Assembly: GCA_022820125.1 (NCBI GenBank)
Contig: JAJEGA010000011.1
Span: forward strand, 61,617-125,616
From: Anaerolineae bacterium
Lineage (GTDB): Bacteria; Chloroflexota; Anaerolineae; Aggregatilineales; Phototrophicaceae
Reading direction: 5' to 3'
DNA: 64,000 nucleotides
Positions 18,953 to 26,772 of this stretch are shown piece after piece. Positions within the stretch are counted from its first letter, which is position 1. The number at the start of each line of letters is the position of its first letter. Under the pieces are notes generated by a model. That model ran no database searches. It saw only the letters and a list, made by a program, of their open reading frames with translations, and was not told where the DNA came from. The position numbers and the translations under genes were made by a program.

Positions 18953-19957
18953 ATGAATCTGTGGCAGCCAAAAAGACGGCGGCGGCGATCGAGCAGACGC
19001 AACCTGAGAACAAGCATGGTTCTCGTTGCGATTGCCGCTTCGGTCGTTTTCGCCATCATCTCGCCGCCCGATCCGGCGCCGAGTTCGCGCTCCCCGCGCC
19101 GCCCAAGCAGCGCGCCCGCTCGCGCGACGCCAAGGCCTTTACCCAGCGCGACCACCCGGCCTTTAGCTAGCGCGACGGTCAAGAGCGAACAATCGTCGAA
19201 AGCAGTTGATGACGCTGGCTGCTTCCCACACCGCCAGGTCTGGGTCAGCGGCAAGATGAATATCCGCGGGCGCCCGTCCACGTCGGCCGCGATTCTGGGC
19301 ATTACGCCGCCGGGCGAGCGCTATGAGGTCGTCGCCTCCCGCCAGGGCGGTGATTACTGTTGGATTGATATTGAACTTGGCTGGATAGCTGTGACGGGAT
19401 ACGTCGGCGCGAGTGAACCGCAAGCGGGCGCGCCGCCCTCCACGCCGGTTTCCGCCGGTTCCGCGATCAGCGCCGCCGTCCAGCTGGCGCTCAACACCTT
19501 GAACACGCTTGTCGTCGCCCCCGAAAATCGTTGTTCGCCCTATGATTCGGAGGATTATCCCTACCCGCAATCGGTTGAAGCCGAAATCGTGCGCGGAATG
19601 GGCGGACGCGTCTATGGTCCCTACACGGGAACGGTCTTCAGCAGCACACGCGAGACTGACATCGAACACATGGTGGCGAAGTCCGAGGCGCATGACAGCG
19701 GTTTATGCGCTGCCGGAAAGCAAACGCGCAAAGCCTTCGCCAGAGACGTTTTGAATCTCACGCTGGCAGCGCCGAGTGTGAATCGTCATCAGAAGAGCGG
19801 CAAGGACTTTGCGGAATGGAAGCCCAGGTTAAACGCTTGCTGGTTCGCGGACAGGATCATCAAAGTTAAAGCAAAATACCGTCTCACCATCGATAGCCGC
19901 GAGAAAGCGGCGCTGGAGCGGACGCTTCAGGCCTGCGCGTCTATTGACATGCGCTGA
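18953..19957 (+). CDS. Exported SH3b/HNH-type (DUF1524-like) nuclease
   Basis: A 334-residue protein. After a basic N-terminus (RRRRR), residues 20-38 are hydrophobic (SMVLVAIAASVVFAIIS), a signal anchor. A Pro/Ser/Arg-rich linker follows, then a bacterial SH3 domain at about 95-150 (VWVSGKMNIRGRPSTSA). The C-terminal domain reads DIEHMVAKSEAHDSGLC, then DVLNLTLAAPSVNRHQKSGK, the pattern of GmrSD/DUF1524 HNH nucleases (catalytic His, then Asn and Asn-Arg). Such proteins are secreted, probably wall-associated, nucleases involved in nutrient DNA breakdown or competition. The start has a weak ribosome site; it follows the SIS gene by 22 nt. Confidence 0.78.
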   Translation: MNLWQPKRRRRRSSRRNLRTSMVLVAIAASVVFAIISPPDPAPSSRSPRRPSSAPARATPRPLPSATTRPLASATVKSEQSSKAVDDAGCFPHRQVWVSGKMNIRGRPSTSAAILGITPPGERYEVVASRQGGDYCWIDIELGWIAVTGYVGASEPQAGAPPSTPVSAGSAISAAVQLALNTLNTLVVAPENRCSPYDSEDYPYPQSVEAEIVRGMGGRVYGPYTGTVFSSTRETDIEHMVAKSEAHDSGLCAAGKQTRKAFARDVLNLTLAAPSVNRHQKSGKDFAEWKPRLNACWFADRIIKVKAKYRLTIDSREKAALERTLQACASIDMR

Positions 19958-20329
19958 GACAGACCACTACGGCGCCCTCTCCGCAACCTCGAAATACTCG
20001 CGCTACTCGCTGGCGCAATCAGTCAAATCGTAACATCCCTAAGCATGCCCAAGCCCAGAATTCCTCGACATCGGCAGCATCATCATTGATGACATCAGCT
20101 GTCGCCTCGCCGCTCGCCGCCGGGACGGGCCGCGCGTTCTAGGCAAAAGATGAGCGCGTGAACAAATCGACGCCAATACATAGAACAATTGTACTAATTT
20201 TTAAGCGGACCGAGGGAGATTCCCATACGCGGACGGATTGCCTGCCGTTCCCGTTATCAGCCGGATGGCGAGCTGTGGGAGTCTCTTCTGCATTTATAAG
20301 CGCAGGCGGCGATAAAGGACCGAGAATAG
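19958..20329 (+). other. Gene-poor gap with a possible PfkB-kinase fragment
   Basis: No intact gene is visible. In one plus-strand frame, about 20058-20100, the sequence encodes EFLDIGSIIIDDI, reminiscent of the N-terminal strand of PfkB-type kinases, and then degenerates. It may be a small remnant left when the terminase genes arrived; the match is too short to be sure. A 91-residue open frame starting at 20158 overlaps the terminase small-subunit gene and shows no features. Confidence 0.3.
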
Positions 20330-20983
20330 ATGAGTCGACGTTATTCCCTCAGGAGCAAGATCAAAGCGCTGAACGAGATAGACGAGCACGACGGCGATGT
20401 GGCGCGGGTCAGCGAGTTTTTGGAGGTTCCTGAAGCGACGCTGCGCAACTGGCGCGGGGCTGAAGACGAACTGCGCCGCCAATTTCGAAAGAAACAGCGG
20501 CGGCATCGCGACCGCCTCGCGCTCGACTTGCAGGTCGAGATGCTGGAACGCGGCAAATTGGTGCTCGCGCGGCTGGACGCAGAGACCTTATCGAAGGCGC
20601 CGCTGAATCAACTGGCGACGGCGCTCGGCAGCCTGGTTGGCAATGCCCTGAAGTTGGAGGAGGTTATCGAGGACATTGAAGAGGAAGAAGAACAAGTCAT
20701 CCGCTTCGAATACTACTATGACGGTGAGGTACAGGATGCTCCACCGTGGTCAGGCGCTAGTGCGGGACGACCCCGCGCGGTTCAAGGTAGTCGCCTGCGG
20801 GAGGCGCTGGGGCAAGACCGAGCTGGGCAAAATGGCGCTGCTGGAGACGGCAATCAAGGGGCGGAAACGCGCATGGTGGCTGACGCCAACAGCGCTGATG
20901 GCGAGCCAGGTCTGGCGCGACTTGAAAGCGACCGTCCGGCAGCTGCCGGGCATCGCCATCAGCGAGAGCGAGCGGCGCATTGA
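20330..20983 (+). CDS. Terminase small subunit-like HTH protein
   Basis: The first 135 or so residues look real: an N-terminal helix-turn-helix (DGDVARVSEFLEVPEATLRN), a basic helical stretch and an acidic end (EDIEEEEEQ), typical of phage terminase small subunits, which recognise the packaging site. After about residue 135 the frame runs on for 80 residues through the 5' part of the large-subunit gene and gives an unnatural, repeat-poor tail. The native stop may have been lost by a frameshift near 20720. It directly precedes the large subunit with no other phage gene nearby. Confidence is for the N-terminal part. Confidence 0.6.
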   Translation: MSRRYSLRSKIKALNEIDEHDGDVARVSEFLEVPEATLRNWRGAEDELRRQFRKKQRRHRDRLALDLQVEMLERGKLVLARLDAETLSKAPLNQLATALGSLVGNALKLEEVIEDIEEEEEQVIRFEYYYDGEVQDAPPWSGASAGRPRAVQGSRLREALGQDRAGQNGAAGDGNQGAETRMVADANSADGEPGLARLESDRPAAAGHRHQRERAAH

Positions 20984-21914
20984 CATTGGCGGCGAGGGTA
21001 TGATCGCGGTGCGCAGCGCCCACCACCCGGACAACCTGCGGGGAGAGGGGCTCGATCTTGCCGTGCTGGACGAAGCCGCCTACATGACGCCAGACCTTTG
21101 GCCCGAGGTCCTGCGCCCGATGCTGACGACGACGCGGGGCGGCGCGCTCTTCCTCAGCACGCCCTTCGGCCGCAACTGGTTTTGGGACAAGTATCGCCTG
21201 GGCTTGGACGATGAAGCCCCCGAATGGATGTCCTTTCATTTCACGACGGCGAACAATCCCATGATTGCAAGGGACGAGTTGGCCAGCATCCGCCGGCAGA
21301 CGACCGAGCATATCTGGCGAACCGAGTATCTGGCGGAATTCAGCGATGAGAGCGGGCAGGTCTTCCGCGGCATTCGCGCAGCCGTGATACCGGGCCGGGT
21401 CGAGGCGCCGGAAGCGGGGCACGACTACGTCGCCGGCGTCGATTGGGGGCGGCACCACGATTACACCGTCATCGCTGTGATTGACGCCACAGCGCGGCGC
21501 CTGGTCGCGCTTGACCGCTTCAACAACATCGGCTGGCGGCTGCAGCGCGGAAGGCTGAAAACGATTGCGGCGCATTGGCGGACGCAGCTGATCTGGGCGG
21601 AAGCCAACAGCATCGGCGCGCCCAATATTGAAGCGCTGCAAGAAGACGGTTTGCCGATGCGCAGCTTCCTCACCACATCACGGAGCAAGTCGCCATTGAT
21701 TGAAGCGCTGGCGCTGGCGATTGAACGCGGCCTGCTTGGCTTGCTGGATGATCCGGCGCTGCTGGGCGAACTGGCGAGCTTCTCGCTGGAGCGCCTGCCC
21801 GGCGGCGGTTATCGTTATGGCGCGCCCCCCGGCGTCCACGACGATACCGTCATCGCAACCGCCCTGGCCTGGCACGGCGTGGTAAACGGCGGCATTGGCT
21901 TCGACTTTGCCTGA
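20736..21914 (+). CDS. Phage terminase large subunit
   Basis: A 392-residue ATPase-nuclease motor of the TerL type. The ATPase has Walker A VACGRRWGKTELGK at about residue 19, Walker B LDLAVLDEAAYM with catalytic Glu, and a coupling strand GALFLSTPFGRN. The C-terminal RNase H-like nuclease shows AGVDWGRHHDYTVIAVID, a middle acidic site (WAEANSIG) and GVHDDTVIATALAW, giving the metal-binding carboxylates. All key residues look intact. GGTGAGG 6 nt upstream supports the ATG at 20736, inside the preceding frame. No portal, capsid or tail genes occur in the window, so this is an orphan pair: a prophage remnant or a domesticated module. Confidence 0.87.
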   Translation: MLHRGQALVRDDPARFKVVACGRRWGKTELGKMALLETAIKGRKRAWWLTPTALMASQVWRDLKATVRQLPGIAISESERRIDIGGEGMIAVRSAHHPDNLRGEGLDLAVLDEAAYMTPDLWPEVLRPMLTTTRGGALFLSTPFGRNWFWDKYRLGLDDEAPEWMSFHFTTANNPMIARDELASIRRQTTEHIWRTEYLAEFSDESGQVFRGIRAAVIPGRVEAPEAGHDYVAGVDWGRHHDYTVIAVIDATARRLVALDRFNNIGWRLQRGRLKTIAAHWRTQLIWAEANSIGAPNIEALQEDGLPMRSFLTTSRSKSPLIEALALAIERGLLGLLDDPALLGELASFSLERLPGGGYRYGAPPGVHDDTVIATALAWHGVVNGGIGFDFA

Positions 21915-21994
21915 GGGCTTTTTTCTACCCCACCCCACCGGCCCCCTCCCCGAAGCACCAGGGTCGCGTAGACACCGATCTGAACGCAAAATCT

Positions 21995-22123
21995 GTAGGG
22001 GCGAGACTTGTCTCGCCCTCCTCTTTCCTCCACAGACGCATTGCAGATTTGTAGGGGCGTTTCGCTGAAACGCCCGCAAAATTTATGTCATATTCAACGG
22101 GCGTATCGGCGATACGCCCCTAC
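21995..22123. repeat. Three GTAGGGGCG hairpin repeats
   Basis: Copies at 21995-22018 (+), 22051-22075 (+) and 22098-22123 (-) with cores AGACTTGTCT, TTTCGCTGAAA and TATCGGCGATA. They lie in the gene-free stretch between the terminase stop (21914) and the hydrolase start (22260); the remainder of the gap shows nothing else. Confidence 0.85.
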
Positions 22124-22259
22124 ATTTTCACAATTTTCGTAGCGAACGGCGCATTTTGATTTTGGTGCGATTGCCCTGGGCAGTTGCAGTCAAATGTGGA
22201 GATTGATCGCGACATGTGCTAGATTCTCCAGGAGAGAAAGGTGGATGATGGAGCGCTAT

Positions 22260-22985
22260 ATGCGAAAGATACGGTGCCTGATCGCGCTATGCTGCCTGAC
22301 ATTCGCCACTGCCGGCGCGAGCCAAGCCCAAGCGGGCGGCGAAACCATCACCCGAGCCGCCGATGAGGGCTTCGCCTTGGTCGCCGATTTCCACCCGGCC
22401 GCAGAGGGCGCGCCTGTCATCATGCTCCTGCACATGCTCAATAGCAATCGCGCCGCCTGGGACCCGCTGATCCCCGATTTGAGCGCCGCCGGTTATGCCC
22501 TGCTCAACATTGACATGCGCGGGCATGGCGATTCCGGCGGTGCGCAAGATTGGGATGCGATCATCCATGACGCAGCTTTCGGCTGGCGCGGCTGGCTGGC
22601 GGAAAACGAGCATATTGGCGCCGGCGGACTTGCGATTATCGGCGGCAGCATCGGCGCCAATGTCGCCCTCATCAGCTGCGCTCAGGTGGAGATCTGCCGC
22701 GGCGCCATCGCCCTCTCGCCCGGGCTGGATTATCGCGGCGTAAAACCGGGGGCGGCGCTGGTTGATGGCTTGGCTGAGCGCAAGGCGCTGCTGGTGGCGG
22801 CGCAGAATGACAAGAGCAGTTCAAGCGCCATCCGCCAGATGTTCTTCAATGCCAAGGGGCAAGTCACCGCACGGATGTATCGCGGTCGCGCGCATGGCAC
22901 GCGGCTCTTTGATTCGGCTTATGATAGCGTCAGCGCTCTGATTCTGGGCTGGCTGGCGGAACTCTTTACGACTGACGAGGGCTAA
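22260..22985 (+). CDS. Exported alpha/beta hydrolase
   Basis: A 241-residue serine hydrolase. The signal peptide MRKIRCLIALCCLTFATAG, with cleavage near SQAQA-G, sends it out of the cytosol. The fold is recognisable: LLHMLNSNRAAWDPLIPDL for the oxyanion region, DMRGHGDSGG, nucleophile elbow IIGGSIGANVAL (GxSxG), and a late catalytic His in GRAHGTRLF. The Asp is probably in AAQNDKSS. I start at the ATG at 22260, with GGAG 6 nt upstream, because it gives a clean signal peptide; ATGs at 22245 and 22248 are also possible. The gene is isolated and flanked on both sides by repeats. An esterase or small dienelactone-hydrolase-like role is possible. Confidence 0.85.
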   Translation: MRKIRCLIALCCLTFATAGASQAQAGGETITRAADEGFALVADFHPAAEGAPVIMLLHMLNSNRAAWDPLIPDLSAAGYALLNIDMRGHGDSGGAQDWDAIIHDAAFGWRGWLAENEHIGAGGLAIIGGSIGANVALISCAQVEICRGAIALSPGLDYRGVKPGAALVDGLAERKALLVAAQNDKSSSSAIRQMFFNAKGQVTARMYRGRAHGTRLFDSAYDSVSALILGWLAELFTTDEG

Positions 22986-23021
22986 AATGCTTGTCCATGA
23001 ATTCGTTTTTTTTGGTGAAAA

Positions 23022-23354
23022 CTGTAGGGGTTGTCCGGTACTTGTCGGTACACTAATAAAGGTGCGAAAGTAAGCTGAATTGTAAGGCTTTACCACAGAA
23101 GTAAACGCAAGTAAGTCATGCGAAAAAGGGCGATGCTAATCTGATTCTAGATCTGTAGGGGCGAGACTTGTCTCGCCCACTATGTTGCCATTGTACATGT
23201 GGGCGACTCAAGAGTCGCCCCTACGACGTTCCTTCATTTTGTTGCATTACTTTATTGGACTTACCGAGGAAACGAGGCAACACAGAGGGCTGCGCGGCGG
23301 AGGCGAATACACAATACGGAACAAGCCTTGTAGGGGCGACTTATCAAGTCGCCC
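23022..23354 (+). repeat. Composite repeat: 150-bp element split by a second element
   Basis: The ends match copies at 11546-11698 and 13625-13782 (TTGTCCGGTACTTGTCGGTAC at the left, GGAAACGAGGCAACACAGAG and GGAACAAGCCTTGTAGGGG at the right). Between them, about 23092-23270, lies a different element that recurs at 63817-64000 and, in inverted partial form, at 26575-26696. It includes a hairpin pair at 23155-23180 and 23199-23224. A terminal hairpin is at 23330-23354. The gap 22986-23389 is wholly made of these repeats. Confidence 0.85.
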
Positions 23355-23389
23355 GCCAGAAACGTAAAGCATATCGAAAGGAAATGATT

Positions 23390-24037
23390 ATGAACTTCGA
23401 TCTGGCATCGGTAGATTACATCCTGGAGACGACGCGCAGCGTGCGCAAACGGCTGGATTTGACGCGACCGGTGGAGCGCGCGACGGTGGAGCGCTGCCTG
23501 GAGATCGCCATTCAAGCGCCGACCGGCAGCAATCGCCAAGGCTGGAAATGGCTGATCGTGACCGACGCCGAGATCAAGGCGAAGATCGGCAACTATTACA
23601 AGGACTCCTGGTATGCTTACGCTGGGGTAGCGACGCGCTCGGCGCCGGACGAAGAACCTTCGGCGCAGATGCAGCGGGTCATCAGCTCGGCGCGATACCT
23701 GGCCGACCACATGCACGAGGCGCCGATGATGATCTTCCCCTGCGTGCAAGGGCGAGCGAATGACGCCAGCCCGGCTTCCAACGCCGGCTTGTACGGCTCC
23801 ATCATCCCGGCCGCCTGGTCCTTGATGCTGGCGCTGCGGGCGCGCGGGATCGGCAGCGCCTGGACGACGCTGCACCTCAGCTACGAAAAAGAATGCAACG
23901 AGATCCTGGGCATTCCCGACGACTTCACCACGGCCGCCCTGCTGCCCGCCGCCTATTTCAGCGGCGAGACCTTCCAGAAAGCCGATCGCGTGCCGGCAGC
24001 GGAATTGACGTACTGGGAATCCTGGGGTTCCACCTAA
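23390..24037 (+). CDS. Nitroreductase family protein
   Basis: A 215-residue FMN-dependent oxidoreductase. The N-terminal RSVRKRLDL (about 16-24) binds the flavin phosphate, IQAPTGSNRQGWKWLIV (40-57) is the conserved Ser/Asn/Arg region, and IPAAWSLMLALRARGIGSAWTT forms the long dimer helix and second flavin-contact segment. Such enzymes reduce nitro, quinone or related compounds with NAD(P)H. AAAGGA 7 nt before the ATG at 23390 fixes the start; the open frame upstream is repeat DNA. It stands alone between repeat clusters, so the physiological substrate is unknown. Confidence 0.9.
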   Translation: MNFDLASVDYILETTRSVRKRLDLTRPVERATVERCLEIAIQAPTGSNRQGWKWLIVTDAEIKAKIGNYYKDSWYAYAGVATRSAPDEEPSAQMQRVISSARYLADHMHEAPMMIFPCVQGRANDASPASNAGLYGSIIPAAWSLMLALRARGIGSAWTTLHLSYEKECNEILGIPDDFTTAALLPAAYFSGETFQKADRVPAAELTYWESWGST

Positions 24038-24059
24038 GTCTCCCGCCATCCCCGAATCT

Positions 24060-24215
24060 GTAGGGGCGACCTATCAGGTCGCCCGCACTAGTCAATGAAT
24101 TGCAGACTCGGCCTGTCATTTCGTCCGCAAAAACAAGGCATGTAGGGGCGACTCCGTGAGTCGCCCACTATACCAAACTACAATAACGTGTGGCGTTTCA
24201 GCGAAACGCCCCTAC
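24060..24215. repeat. Three GTAGGGGCG hairpin repeats
   Basis: 24060-24084 (+, core ACCTATCAGGT), 24142-24167 (+, core ACTCCGTGAGT) and 24190-24215 (-, core TTTCAGCGAAA). The last two form a head-to-head pair. They fill most of the gap between the nitroreductase and the small membrane-protein gene. Confidence 0.85.
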
Positions 24216-24331
24216 ATTTTGTCAATATTTTAAGCCAGCTAATATCACCACTCCCCACAGTCGATACCGAAGACAGAACCGCAGATTTCCTATTGCACGG
24301 ATTAGCGTAAAAGGCCTGTAACAATCCTTGA

Positions 24332-24538
24332 TTACCGCTTCCTTTTTCCTTTCTTTTTCGCTGAGCTTCCGACCGATAAAACACCTGAGAGTACGGCAAA
24401 GACGCTAAAGATCCCTAACAGCGCACCACCTCCGAGGACGACGTGGATCGAAAATGGGACAATTGTTGAAAACAATACTAGGGCGATAACGGTCATGCAA
24501 CCAACGGCCATGCACGAACTGATCAAATTGTTAATCAT
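24332..24538 (-). CDS. Small two-helix membrane protein
   Basis: A 68-residue protein of unknown function. Two hydrophobic segments (about 5-27 and 30-52) are separated by a Pro and a short loop (PFSIHVVLGGG), and the C-terminus is strongly basic (KKKGKRKR), suggesting that end is cytoplasmic. GGAGG lies 7 nt upstream of the ATG at 24536-24538; a longer start at 24571 is possible. Composition is more AT-rich than the neighbouring genes. No family is recognised and no partner gene is adjacent. Confidence 0.55.
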   Translation of the reverse strand: MINNLISSCMAVGCMTVIALVLFSTIVPFSIHVVLGGGALLGIFSVFAVLSGVLSVGSSAKKKGKRKR

Positions 24539-24715
24539 TTTCCACCCTCCGCTGAAAAGGACCTTTTTCAATCGATTCCAATCTTTACAATTATAACAGT
24601 TCTGATCCTTCTTTCACAGATCAGTCGCTGCAATAGAATTCCTTGCGCATGCGAGAATCGGCTGTATAGTAAGATTATGGGCAAGGCAAGGGTAGCTTAA
24701 CCGCCTGGATGGCTG

Positions 24716-25579
24716 ATGGACCAAGCAGACGCGATCCGCCGCTATTACGCGACGGACCAGAACCTGCGCATACAAGAAGAGACGCAGGCAAAATACGCCG
24801 TACCCAAGGTCGACTTCGTGCGCTGGACGCTGGATACAATTGATTGGGCCGGCGATGAAATCATACTTGATATCGGCGCGGGCACCGGCAGCCACTACGC
24901 CAGTCTGATTCAAGAGCAGTCGGAGATCACCTATTTCGCGCTTGACTTGTCGCCGAACCTGCTGCGCAATCATCCTTGCGCCGCCGATCGCCTGGCTCTG
25001 GGCGATGCGATGCGGCTGCCCTTCAGCGACCACAGCTTTGACATCGTGATGGCGAATCACGTACTCTATCATCTGGCGGATATTGATGTGGGCTTGGCGG
25101 AAATCAAACGGGTGCTGAAGCCGGACGGGCGCCTGCTCGCGGCTACGGACAGCCTGCAGAACGTGCCGCAATTGCAGATGCTCATCCACCGGGCGAATGT
25201 TTTCCTGAGCGGCAACGGCGTCAAAGTGAACCCGCCGACGCTGCCCTGCGATGGCTTCGCCTTGGAGAACGGCACGCGCATGCTCGCCCGGCATTTCTAC
25301 GCCGTCGTCCGCCATGACTTGCCTTGCCAGCTCGTATTCGATGATGTCGAACCGGCGCTGGCATACCTCGACAGCATGCGCGATCTGCGGCAGGGCGGGC
25401 TGCCTGATGATGTCAAGTGGGACGATATGATGCTGATTATGCGCCAGCAGATGACCCAGTTGTTGCAGTTGATGGGCAAGCTTGAGCTCAACCTGGCGAT
25501 CGGCGCCTTGGTCGCCAGCGATTGCGGCGGCTTCATCGGCGAATTTGTCGCGCGCGATGATGCGGTCGCCGCGGATTAG
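24716..25579 (+). CDS. Class I SAM-dependent methyltransferase
   Basis: A 287-residue methyltransferase with a Methyltransf_11-like core. Motif I is IILDIGAGTGSHYASL (about 49-64), motif II YFALDLSPNLL, motif III area LALGDAMRLPFSDHSFDIVM, and the post-motif EIKRVLKPDGRLLAATDS. The C-terminal 130 residues form a helical cap of unknown role. The acceptor substrate cannot be deduced. It lies 36 nt upstream of the sugar kinase gene on the same strand and may be co-transcribed with it. Confidence 0.88.
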   Translation: MDQADAIRRYYATDQNLRIQEETQAKYAVPKVDFVRWTLDTIDWAGDEIILDIGAGTGSHYASLIQEQSEITYFALDLSPNLLRNHPCAADRLALGDAMRLPFSDHSFDIVMANHVLYHLADIDVGLAEIKRVLKPDGRLLAATDSLQNVPQLQMLIHRANVFLSGNGVKVNPPTLPCDGFALENGTRMLARHFYAVVRHDLPCQLVFDDVEPALAYLDSMRDLRQGGLPDDVKWDDMMLIMRQQMTQLLQLMGKLELNLAIGALVASDCGGFIGEFVARDDAVAAD

Positions 25580-25615
25580 TGGCGCATCTCACTCACAACT
25601 GATAATCTCCAAACC

Positions 25616-26557
25616 ATGTCCGTTCTATCATTTGGCGAATTGCTGATTGATTTTGTCGCGCTGGAAATGGGCTTGAGCGTCGGCGATGCCTCTGGTTTCG
25701 TCAAGGCGCCGGGCGGCGCGCCGGCCAACGTGGCCGCGGCCGTCGCCCGTCTGGGGCATCCCAGCGCCTTCATGGGGCAGGTGGGCGATGACCCCTTCGG
25801 TCATCATTTGGCTGGTGTGCTGGCGGCGGAGCAGGTCAATATCACAGGCATCACCTATTCGAGCGAGGCGCGCACGGCGCTGGCTTTCGTCTCCAACACC
25901 GCCGATGGCGACCGCAGCTTCATGTTCTACCGCCACCCCTCAGCCGATATGCTGATGAGACCTTCCGATGTCAATACCGGTTTGATCGAAGCCTGCGATG
26001 TTTTCCATCACGGCAGCATCACTTTCATCCGCGAGCCGGCGGCTTCGGCGCTGCGCCAGGCGCTGGAGCGCGCGATGGCGGCGGGCAAGTTCATTTCTTA
26101 CGACCCCAACCTGCGCCTGCCGCTCTGGGATAACGCCGAAGCCGCCCGAGCCGGTATGCTGGCGGGCTTGGACAGCGCCAATCTGCTGAAGATCAGCGAT
26201 GAGGAGCTGGAATTCTTGACCGGCAGCGATGATGTCTCCCCTCTGTGGCGCGATTCTATGGACATGATCTGCGTGACTTATGGCGCGAACGGCGCGGCGG
26301 TCCATCTCAAGGACGGGGGCGTCATCGAGCATGGCGGCTACGCGGTCCAGGCGACCGATACCACCGGGGCGGGCGATGCCTTTGTGGCGGCGATGCTGAT
26401 CGGCATCCTGGAAAACCGCGACGATTGGCGGGCGCGGCTGCCGCAGATCCTGGACTTCGCCAATGCGGTGGGCGCGCTGACCTGCCTGGGCAAAGGCGCG
26501 ATTCCCTCGCTGCCGACGATGGCGGAGGCGCGGGCTTTTCAAGCGGGGAATGCTTAA
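25616..26557 (+). CDS. PfkB-family sugar kinase, fructokinase-like
   Basis: A 313-residue ribokinase-family enzyme. MSVLSFGELLIDFVALEMG and the sugar-binding GGAPANVAAAVARLG at residues 32-46 match fructokinases, and the ATP/catalytic motif DTTGAGDAFVAAML, with the base Asp, is at about residue 254. The fructose-type SYDPNLRLPLW motif is also present. It should phosphorylate fructose or a similar ketose in the cytosol. It follows the methyltransferase by 36 nt. The downstream arylsulfatase gene is separated by a repeat cluster. The start ATG lacks an obvious ribosome-binding site. Confidence 0.9.
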   Translation: MSVLSFGELLIDFVALEMGLSVGDASGFVKAPGGAPANVAAAVARLGHPSAFMGQVGDDPFGHHLAGVLAAEQVNITGITYSSEARTALAFVSNTADGDRSFMFYRHPSADMLMRPSDVNTGLIEACDVFHHGSITFIREPAASALRQALERAMAAGKFISYDPNLRLPLWDNAEAARAGMLAGLDSANLLKISDEELEFLTGSDDVSPLWRDSMDMICVTYGANGAAVHLKDGGVIEHGGYAVQATDTTGAGDAFVAAMLIGILENRDDWRARLPQILDFANAVGALTCLGKGAIPSLPTMAEARAFQAGNA

Positions 26558-26696
26558 CTACAGAGGACACAGAGGGCATAGATGTAAGTCCAATAAAGTA
26601 ATGCAACAAAATGAAGGAACGTTGTAGGGGCGACTCTTGAGTCGCCCACATGTACAATGGCGACATAGTGGGCGAGACAAGTCTCGCCCCTACAGA
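26558..26696 (-). repeat. Inverted copy of the 170-bp element with hairpin pair and CACAGAG repeat
   Basis: CTACAGAGGACACAGAGGGC at 26559-26578 is followed by an inverted partial copy of the element at 23150-23265 and 63880-64000 (GTAAGTCCAATAAAGTAATG to the second hairpin). Hairpins are at 26623-26648 (+) and 26669-26693 (-). It separates the sugar kinase from the sulfatase gene. Confidence 0.85.
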
Positions 26697-26772
26697 AAGC
26701 GTTATGAATCGTGCGCATTTTCGGGCGGCTCACAGAGGCGCCCCCATAGAATCCATAATGGCAGGAGCTCCC

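Noticed and set aside
20158..20433. 91-codon frame before the terminase small subunit
   Set aside because: It overlaps the HTH gene in another frame, with atypical composition and no ribosome site.
23022..23354. CRISPR-like array of repeats
   Set aside because: Repeat units alternate in orientation, have variable palindromic cores and irregular spacing, and no cas gene is present; this is a BIME-like arrangement.
23168..23389. Extension of the nitroreductase frame into the repeats
   Set aside because: The upstream codons lie entirely in repeat DNA, and the ATG at 23390 has a good ribosome-binding site.
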